DNA from: CAVQHY01 sp963712465
Lineage (GTDB): Bacteria; Actinomycetota; Thermoleophilia; Gaiellales; Gaiellaceae
Reading direction: 5' to 3'
DNA: 64,000 bases
NCBI GenBank assembly: GCA_963712465.1
Contig: CAVQHY010000007.1
Span: 62,001-126,000 of the forward strand
This document shows, in pieces, positions 58,939 to 64,000 of this stretch (within the stretch, counting starts at the first letter, position 1; every line of letters starts with the position of its first letter). The notes beneath the pieces are model-generated. The model did not search any database and was not told the DNA's origin. It saw only the letters and a program-made list of their open reading frames with translations. Position numbers and translations under genes: made by a program.

Positions 58939-60453
58939 CTAAGCGGCCTGGAACTCGTTCCACTTGGCGACCATGTACTCCTCTTCCTGCGGGTGCGAGT
59001 TCCAGGTCAGGTAGTTGCAGGCGCGGTCGGTGAACGAGCCGCCGTCGCGGGTGGTACCGGCCTTGATGTCACCGGGCTGACCCGTGATGCCGGGGAGGTC
59101 CGTGGCGGCAGGCTTGCCCTCGATCCAAAAGTCCCACTCGTCGGGGGTGACGTACTGGCGGCTCGTCTCCTGGACGGCGTTGTAGTAGCCCTGGCGCATC
59201 ATGATCGCGCCGGGGACGCCGCCGAGCCACCAGTTGATGTAGTCGTATGCCGCCTGGAGCTTCGCCGGGTCCGTGAGGCTCTTCGAGATCGCCTGCCCGT
59301 CGGACCAGCCGCGGAAGCCCTCGGGCGGCGCGGCATACCGGACCGGGATGCCCTGGACGACCAGGAGCGCCACCGCGGGCGACCACATCGACTCGATCAC
59401 GACCTCGCCGGAGGCCATCAGCTGCACGGATTCGTCGAACGTCGTCCAGAACGCCCTGAACTGACCCTTCTTCTTGTAGTCGTTGAGGATCTTGAACAGG
59501 CCGTCCATCTCCTCCTTGGTCATGTTCCCGAGGTCGGCCACGTCGATCAGGCCGAGCGCCTCGGCGGCGGCGCCGAGATCCTGGAGCGAGATCGTCGGGT
59601 CCGCGAGCACGGCGACGCGGCCCTTGTACGCCGGGTTGAGGAGCTCCGCCCAGGAGAGCTCGTTCGGCTCCTTGGCGATGACGTCCGTGTTGTACCCCAT
59701 CGAGTCCATGTTGAAGTTCTGAGGCACGCCGGTGACCCATTGCGGCTCGTCGCCCGCGCCGGCGATCGGGCTCGCCGTGAGGTCGGACGGCCACTGCACG
59801 AGCATTCCCTCGTTCTCCGTCCGGGTGTTCGGGGACACCGTCCAGGTGCCGCTCGCGTCGGGATCGACGTACAGCTTGGTCACCGGAGCGTCGCCCTGGC
59901 CCACAACGCAGGTCGTGCTCGCGGGGTCGACCTTGCCGAGCTTGAAGAGCGGGTTGACCTGATCCCAGAGGGTGATCTTCGTGCGATCGATCGGCTGGAA
60001 GTTTCCCGAGGGCCAGAGCCGGTCGTACTGGTAGTGGTAACCGGAGAAGACGTCGAACGAGTCCGGCTTGGTCAGCGCGATCTGCTCCATCGTCACCGTG
60101 TCGGTGACCTGGAATTTGAGCGTGAAGCCGAGGTCCTTCTCGGCCGCCTCGGCGATCGGGTCGATCAGGTCGACGCCGAGACCCAGGACGTTGAGCGTGC
60201 CCGTGAACTTCTCCGCGGCCGGTGCGGCCTCGGACGTGGCCGGCTCGGACGTGGCCGGAGGAGCGGCCGGCGCCGGCGTCGCTGCTTCCTCGTCGCTGCC
60301 GCCGCCGCAGGCCGCGAAGAGGGAGCCGAGCCCGACCGCCGCAGCGAACCCGGCGCCTCCCTTGACGAGATCGCGACGGGTCAGGCCGCGCCTCTTCAGC
60401 TCGTGCTCGAGCTGCCTCTCGAGGTTGTCTCGATCTCCTTCACGTTCACTCAT
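58939..60453 (-). CDS. ABC importer substrate-binding lipoprotein, PotD-like, Tat-type signal
   Basis: A 504-residue exported protein. Residues about 22-50 form a twin-arginine signal with lipobox (LTRRDLVKGGAGFAAAVGLG, then SLFAACGGG), so it is probably folded before export and anchored by lipid. An Ala/Pro/Thr-rich linker follows. The binding domain resembles PotD: FDVFSGYHYQYDRLWPSGNF, NMDSMGYNTDVIAKEPNELS, SWAELLNPAYKGRVAVLADP, MASGEVVIESMWSPAVALLV and AAYDYINWWLGGVPGAIMM. AAAGGAG lies nine bases before the ATG at 60453. It is longer than PotD (about 350). It starts the operon ending in hydantoinase and probably binds the ring compound or a related amine. Confidence 0.9.
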   Translation of the reverse strand: MSEREGDRDNLERQLEHELKRRGLTRRDLVKGGAGFAAAVGLGSLFAACGGGSDEEAATPAPAAPPATSEPATSEAAPAAEKFTGTLNVLGLGVDLIDPIAEAAEKDLGFTLKFQVTDTVTMEQIALTKPDSFDVFSGYHYQYDRLWPSGNFQPIDRTKITLWDQVNPLFKLGKVDPASTTCVVGQGDAPVTKLYVDPDASGTWTVSPNTRTENEGMLVQWPSDLTASPIAGAGDEPQWVTGVPQNFNMDSMGYNTDVIAKEPNELSWAELLNPAYKGRVAVLADPTISLQDLGAAAEALGLIDVADLGNMTKEEMDGLFKILNDYKKKGQFRAFWTTFDESVQLMASGEVVIESMWSPAVALLVVQGIPVRYAAPPEGFRGWSDGQAISKSLTDPAKLQAAYDYINWWLGGVPGAIMMRQGYYNAVQETSRQYVTPDEWDFWIEGKPAATDLPGITGQPGDIKAGTTRDGGSFTDRACNYLTWNSHPQEEEYMVAKWNEFQAA

Positions 60454-60721
60454 ACCGTCAGTCTCCTTTCTCCTCGCCGGCCGGAACGCTCTGGGGCGCG
60501 AATCGACACGGCGCTGCTCGGCGGAGACGCGTCGCGTCGGTGTGACAGGAACTCCTGTACGAGATCAGCCCCTTGTATACGGCCTCGGGCACCCGTTCGT
60601 CAATGGCGGTCCAGCTCGTCATGTCTGACTTTCGGGCGCGCGAGGGCGCCTGGTGCCTCCTCCACGTAGGCTCGTTACCCCGATAGGACGTCCGCGGAGG
60701 CCGTCGGTTTGTGCGTCCGGG
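60454..60721. other. Promoter region of the importer-hydantoinase operon
   Basis: This 268-base gap separates the hydrolase stop at 60722 and the binding-protein start at 60453, both on the minus strand. It contains the 14-base motif at 60621-60634 shared with the first hydantoinase locus, and no coding-looking frame. I see no clear -10/-35 pair. Confidence 0.5.
60621..60634. promoter_or_regulatory. Candidate operator, identical to 6222-6235
   Basis: ATGTCTGACTTTCG occurs here 168 bases upstream of the binding-protein start and again, base for base, in the divergent gap beside hyuA/hyuB. The pair suggests a shared regulator, most simply the GntR protein at 156-959. It is only a two-site pattern. 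Confidence 0.4.
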
Positions 60722-61597
60722 TTATGTCGCAGCCGCCTCGCTTGCCGCGCGCGCTCGGGCCGCTACAGCACGGTGGCGGGTGAAGAACTCGATCACGACG
60801 CGGTTGTGCTCTTCGCTCGAATCGAAGATCGTCGAGTGGTTCCCGCCGCGGACGACGTGCTTCTCGGCGCCCCGGATGCCTTCGACGATCGCCTGCTGCC
60901 CTGCGCCGGCGGGCCCCTGGTCCCAGGGCGTCATCAGGTCCTCGTCGCCGCCGATGACGAGCGCGGGCGAGCTGATGCGCGGGAGCCACTCGCGCAGATC
61001 CATGTCGCACATCGCCCGGCAGGCGGCGGTGAAGACCTCGAGCCGGTTCGAGTCGCGCAGGATCGTCTGGATGTGCGTCGCGAGCGCCTCGGCATCCTCT
61101 TGCTCGAGAAACCGCTTCGAGAGCGCCTGCCAGGTGATCAGCTCGGCCAGGATCCGGCTGCCTGGACCGTCGGGGTCGAGCGTGGCGATGTCGATCCAGT
61201 TCTTGAAGATGAGCCGGCCCGCGACGCCGAGCTTCGCAGCGGCGCAGTTGATCACGACGGAGGTGGTGCGGTGCGGGTACTTGCCGGCGAAGACGATCGC
61301 GATCATCCCGCCCATCGAGGTCCCGTGGACGTGCGCGCGCTCGATCCCGAGCGCGTCCATCAGCCCAGCGAGGTCGTCTGCCCAGACCTCCATGTCGTAG
61401 TGCTGGATCGGCCGGTCCGATGCCCCGTAGCCGCGCATGTCGTAGTCGACCACGCGGAAGTGCTTCGAGAGCTCGGGGGTGGCCGGGTCGAAGTTGTAGT
61501 GCCCGAACCCGGCGCCGTGGACCTGGACGACCGGCTCGCCCTCGCCGGTGACCCGGTACCAGAGGTTGACCCCGTTGACCTCGATCGTCCCGTCCAT
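60722..61597 (-). CDS. Alpha/beta-fold hydrolase
   Basis: A 291-residue alpha/beta hydrolase. The oxyanion region is VVQVHGAGFGHYNFDPATPE, then DYDMRGYGASDRPIQHYDME; the nucleophile elbow is HVHGTSMGGMIAIVFAGKYP, with acid and base likely in VIGGDEDLMTPWDQG and VVRGGNHSTIFDS. This is the layout of ring-cleavage product hydrolases and esterases. The start ATG at 61597 is 49 bases from the divergent gene at 61647. Its stop is 268 bases before the importer operon on the same strand, so it may be separate. Substrate unknown. Confidence 0.88.
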   Translation of the reverse strand: MDGTIEVNGVNLWYRVTGEGEPVVQVHGAGFGHYNFDPATPELSKHFRVVDYDMRGYGASDRPIQHYDMEVWADDLAGLMDALGIERAHVHGTSMGGMIAIVFAGKYPHRTTSVVINCAAAKLGVAGRLIFKNWIDIATLDPDGPGSRILAELITWQALSKRFLEQEDAEALATHIQTILRDSNRLEVFTAACRAMCDMDLREWLPRISSPALVIGGDEDLMTPWDQGPAGAGQQAIVEGIRGAEKHVVRGGNHSTIFDSSEEHNRVVIEFFTRHRAVAARARAASEAAAT

Positions 61598-61646
61598 CGA
61601 TCCTCCCGGCTTGCGCAGGTCTCGTCCGAGGCGCGATTATCGCACG

Positions 61647-62780
61647 ATGTCAGACACTCGCCGCCCCGCCCGGGCGGAGGTCGTCGGCAGCCTGCTCCGG
61701 CCACCCCGGCTCCGCGCGGCGGTCGACGAGCTCTACGGGCCGGGCCACAGCGCGCTGCTCGCCGACGAGCGTGCCAAGGACCGCTCTCGCCTCGAGGCGC
61801 TGGAAGACGAGGCGATTCGCGAGGTGGTGAGGCGACAGGAGGAGGTCGGGCTCGATGTCGTCACCGACGGAGAGTTTCGCCGCTGGATGTTCCTCAACTC
61901 GTTCTACGACGCGGTCGAGGGATTCGACACCGCCAAGACCGTGACCTTCACCGGCCGGGGCGGCGATGCTGTCGAGCTGCACGTCCACCGCGTCACGGAG
62001 CGGCTGCGACAGGTCGACTCTCCCGCCGCCCGTGAGGCGGCGTTCATGATCTCGGCGACCGAGCGGCCGTTCAAGGTGACCTTCCCCGCCGCGTCGATCT
62101 TCGCCCATCCGTTCTCGTTCGACGCGGCCGAGCCGGGCGGCTACGGGAGTCTCGACGAGCTAGTGGTGCACATGATCGAGATCGAGCGAGGGCTCATCTC
62201 CGACGCGATCGGCACGGGGTGCCGCTACGTGCAGCTCGACTTTCCGCTCTACCCGTACCTCGTCGACCCGAGCTGGATTGCACGATTCGAGTCCGCGGGG
62301 CACGATCTCACCGACCTGGTCGAGCGATCGCTCGCCGCCGATCGCACGGTTCTCGAGGGCCTGCCGCCGAAGGTCACGTCCGGGCTCCACGTGTGCCGGG
62401 GCAACTACCGCTCAAGCTGGATGTGCGAGGGCTCGCTCGAGCCGGTCGCCGAGGCGATGTTCTCGCTCCCGTACGACGTGTTCCTCGTCGAGTGGGACGA
62501 CATCGGGCGCGACGGCGGCTTCGAGGCGCTCCGGCTCGTCCCCCGACCCGGCCCGATCGTCGTCATGGGAATCGTCTCGTCGAAGACCCGCGAGCTCGAG
62601 CGCGAGGACGACCTCGTTCGCCGGCTGGAAGAGGCCGCCGCATACCTGCCGCTCGATCAGCTCGCGATCTCGCCGCAGTGTGGCTTCGCCTCGGTGGTCG
62701 AAGGCAACGACATCGACGAGGACGCCCAGTGGCGCAAGCTCGAGCTCGTCGCCCGCGTGGCCGACCGCGTCTGGTCGTAA
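61647..62780 (+). CDS. MetE C-terminal domain-like (cobalamin-independent methionine synthase family) protein
   Basis: A 377-residue TIM-barrel protein resembling only the C-terminal half of MetE. The N-terminus ARAEVVGSLLRPPRLRAAVD matches the family phosphate and folate region. The zinc site is intact: His and Cys in SGLHVCRGNYRSSW, a glutamate in FLVEWDDIG, and the second cysteine in LAISPQCGFASVVEG. Short homologues of this type transfer methyl groups or split C-S bonds; some act as methionine synthases with other methyl donors. The ATG at 61647 gives the conserved start; the frame opens earlier at 61548 without similarity. It converges with the DUF853 gene across repeats. Confidence 0.88.
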   Translation: MSDTRRPARAEVVGSLLRPPRLRAAVDELYGPGHSALLADERAKDRSRLEALEDEAIREVVRRQEEVGLDVVTDGEFRRWMFLNSFYDAVEGFDTAKTVTFTGRGGDAVELHVHRVTERLRQVDSPAAREAAFMISATERPFKVTFPAASIFAHPFSFDAAEPGGYGSLDELVVHMIEIERGLISDAIGTGCRYVQLDFPLYPYLVDPSWIARFESAGHDLTDLVERSLAADRTVLEGLPPKVTSGLHVCRGNYRSSWMCEGSLEPVAEAMFSLPYDVFLVEWDDIGRDGGFEALRLVPRPGPIVVMGIVSSKTRELEREDDLVRRLEEAAAYLPLDQLAISPQCGFASVVEGNDIDEDAQWRKLELVARVADRVWS

Positions 62781-62975
62781 CCGTCCCATCGCGCCCTCCA
62801 GCTCGGTGACGATCGTGCACGACCGCACGCCTCCTGGCCCAACGAGACACGCCCGGGTCTGACCCCTGACATGACGAACCCTGACATAGCCACCGTGGAC
62901 ATGCCGGGGTCAGACCCGGTTCGTGACGCTCGCCCACGGGCGCCCGGTTCGCCGCACCGCGGCCGACTGATCGGG
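62781..62975. other. Intergenic region with repeat arms between converging genes
   Basis: This 195-base gap between converging genes carries no coding-looking frame. It is dominated by the GGGGTCAGACCC repeat pair at 62854-62918. Confidence 0.5.
62854..62918. repeat. Inverted pair of the GGGGTCAGACCC repeat family
   Basis: CGGGTCTGACCCC (62854-62866) and GGGGTCAGACCCG (62906-62918) are perfect 13-base inverted copies separated by 39 bases that hold further short symmetrical pieces (CTGACATGACG, CTGACATAGCC). The same core forms the hairpin at 14473-14501. It is likely a short dispersed non-coding repeat, possibly with terminator function here. Confidence 0.75.
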
Positions 62976-64000
62976 CTAGCGGGCCCGCTTCAGGAGATCG
63001 AAGATGCCGCGGACGATCTCCTTCTGCACCGTTGGCGACCCGAGCATGTCGGCGAGCGGGTCTGCCGGCGGCGGCGTGCTCTTGCGCCTCGACCGTCGCT
63101 TCGGCGTCTGGTGCGGCGCGGGGGGAAGCCCGTCCTCCGGGGTTGACGAGGTCGCCGGCGCCTCGAGGCGGGCGGCCAGCAGCTCCTTGGCGCTCTGCGG
63201 GTCGAGCCGAGTTCCGTACTTCGCAAACAGCGGCGAGGCAGTCGCGACGACGTCGACGTCGTCGGCGGGGCCCATCCGCGACGCGGGCGCGCGCAGGCGC
63301 GTGTGGACGACCGGGGTGGGCACGCCGTGCTCGTCGAGGATCGTCACGGCCGCCTCGCCGGTGCCGAGCGAGGTCAGGAGCTGATCGAGGTCGTAGAGCT
63401 CTGACCTCGGGTAGGTTCCGACGGTCGCCCTGAGCGCCTTCGCGTCGTCGGGCGTGAAGGCCCTGAGCGCGTGCTGAATGCGGTTGCCGAGCTGGGCGAG
63501 AACGTCCTTATGGACATCCTTGGGCTGCTGGGTGACGAAGAACACCCCTACCCCCTTGGAGCGGATCATGCGCACGGTCTGCGCGACCGACTCGACGAAG
63601 GCCTTGCTCGCACCCGTGAAGAGCAGGTGCGCCTCGTCGAAGAAGAAGACCAGCTTCGGCCTCTCGAGGTCGCCGACCTCGGGCAGGTCCTCGAACAGCT
63701 CGGCGAGCATCCACATCAGCGCGGTCGAGAAGAGCGCAGGCCGATCCTGAACGGCGGCGAGCTCGAGACACGAAACCACGCCGCGGCCGTCGAGGGAGGT
63801 ACGAAGCAGATCGTCGAGGACGAGCTCGGGCTCGCCGAAGAACTCCGACCCGCCTCCGTCCTCGAGCGCGACGAGCGCGCGGAGGAGAACGCCGACGGTG
63901 GCCGGGGAGACGCCGCCGATCCCCTTCAGGTCCGCCTTGCCGGCGTCCGAGTCGAAGTAGGTGAGCAGCGCACGGAGATCCGACAGGTCGACAAGCGGAA
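62976..64000 (-). CDS. HerA-like DUF853 ATPase (5' part beyond window)
   Basis: The C-terminal 341 codons of a DUF853 (YjgR/HerA-like helicase) protein; the gene continues past base 64000, so its Walker A region is not seen. Visible features are DSDAGKADLKGIGGVSPATV, VSCLELAAVQDRPALFSTAL, the Walker B segment KLVFFFDEAHLLFTGASKAF, and VGVFFVTQQPKDVHKDVLAQ with LGNRIQHALRAFTPDDAKAL. A basic, proline-rich linker (TPKRRSRRKSTPPPADP) precedes a conserved C-terminal helix, GSPTVQKEIVRGIFDLLKRA. Such ATPases are hexameric DNA-translocase-like proteins of unknown role. It converges with the MetE-like gene. Confidence 0.9.
   Translation of the reverse strand, partial: PLVDLSDLRALLTYFDSDAGKADLKGIGGVSPATVGVLLRALVALEDGGGSEFFGEPELVLDDLLRTSLDGRGVVSCLELAAVQDRPALFSTALMWMLAELFEDLPEVGDLERPKLVFFFDEAHLLFTGASKAFVESVAQTVRMIRSKGVGVFFVTQQPKDVHKDVLAQLGNRIQHALRAFTPDDAKALRATVGTYPRSELYDLDQLLTSLGTGEAAVTILDEHGVPTPVVHTRLRAPASRMGPADDVDVVATASPLFAKYGTRLDPQSAKELLAARLEAPATSSTPEDGLPPAPHQTPKRRSRRKSTPPPADPLADMLGSPTVQKEIVRGIFDLLKRAR

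Noticed and set aside
61645..61658. A third copy of the ATGTC-GAC motif at the start of the MetE-like gene
   Set aside because: It reads ATGTCAGACACT and is the coding start (M-S-D-T); the match to the 14-base motif is partial and likely chance.
1..64000. tRNA, rRNA, CRISPR, transposase or prophage genes
   Set aside because: None seen: no repeat-spacer array, no recognisable RNA gene, and no transposase or integrase motifs in the translated frames.

Overview
The window is 64 kb of very GC-rich, gene-dense bacterial DNA with no rRNA, tRNA, CRISPR array or transposase that I can see. F420 biosynthesis and F420-dependent enzymes, an Fgd-like glucose-6-phosphate dehydrogenase, a DevS/DevR-like two-component pair, the actinobacterial type of LeuA, and frequent GTG starts coupled as GTGA or ATGA overlaps all point to an actinobacterium. 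A soil lineage such as Thermoleophilia is my guess; it is inference, not read from a marker gene.

Layout. (a) 0.1-11.2 kb: a divergent catabolic locus. On the minus strand a medium-chain dehydrogenase, HyuA, HyuB and a GntR/FadR regulator; on the plus strand a CitE-like lyase, MaoC hydratase, MmgE/PrpD protein, aldose-epimerase-like protein and acyl-CoA dehydrogenase. (b) 11.2-25.2 kb: membrane proteins, a second acyl-CoA dehydrogenase, cupin, leuA, MOSC protein, a DUF1269-like protein, an MhqD/MhqO-like pair, a 1290-residue class III cyclase built like soluble adenylyl cyclase, and a secreted beta-rich protein. (c) 25.3-27.7 kb: cofC-fgd-cofE, with fgd broken by one extra base. (d) 27.8-36.0 kb: a redox/dormancy-like island with two universal stress proteins, an NDH-2/SQR-like flavoprotein, a ZIP transporter, a NarL-type regulator with a two-GAF kinase carrying the DevS haem-ligand pattern, a flavodoxin and a formate/nitrite-type channel. 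(e) 36.3-41.6 kb: cofD, a coiled-coil protein of unknown function, fbiC, a relic of a short-chain dehydrogenase, and an F420-type luciferase-like oxidoreductase.

(f) 41.7-45.8 kb, minus strand: substrate-binding lipoprotein, PLP decarboxylase, F420/PPOX protein and ferredoxin-reductase-like flavoprotein in one run. (g) 45.8-52.5 kb, plus strand: fused permease and ATPase of an iron-type ABC importer, coupled by 4-base overlaps to two PaaK-like adenylate-forming enzymes flanking a methyltransferase; this is the least explained system here. (h) 52.5-60.5 kb, minus strand: a polyamine-type ABC importer, dihydropyrimidinase/hydantoinase, isochorismatase-fold amidohydrolase and leuB. (i) 60.7-64 kb: alpha/beta hydrolase, MetE-like protein and a HerA-like DUF853 ATPase cut by the window end.

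Two themes tie the window together. F420 is made by CofC, CofD, CofE and FbiC, reduced by Fgd and used by the luciferase-like and PPOX-type enzymes. Hydantoin or dihydropyrimidine breakdown occurs twice (regions a and h), and both loci carry the same 14-base upstream motif and related CCCACCC/GGGTGGG palindromes, suggesting shared control. Small palindromic repeats of at least two families are scattered between genes, and one copy sits in frame inside fbiC.
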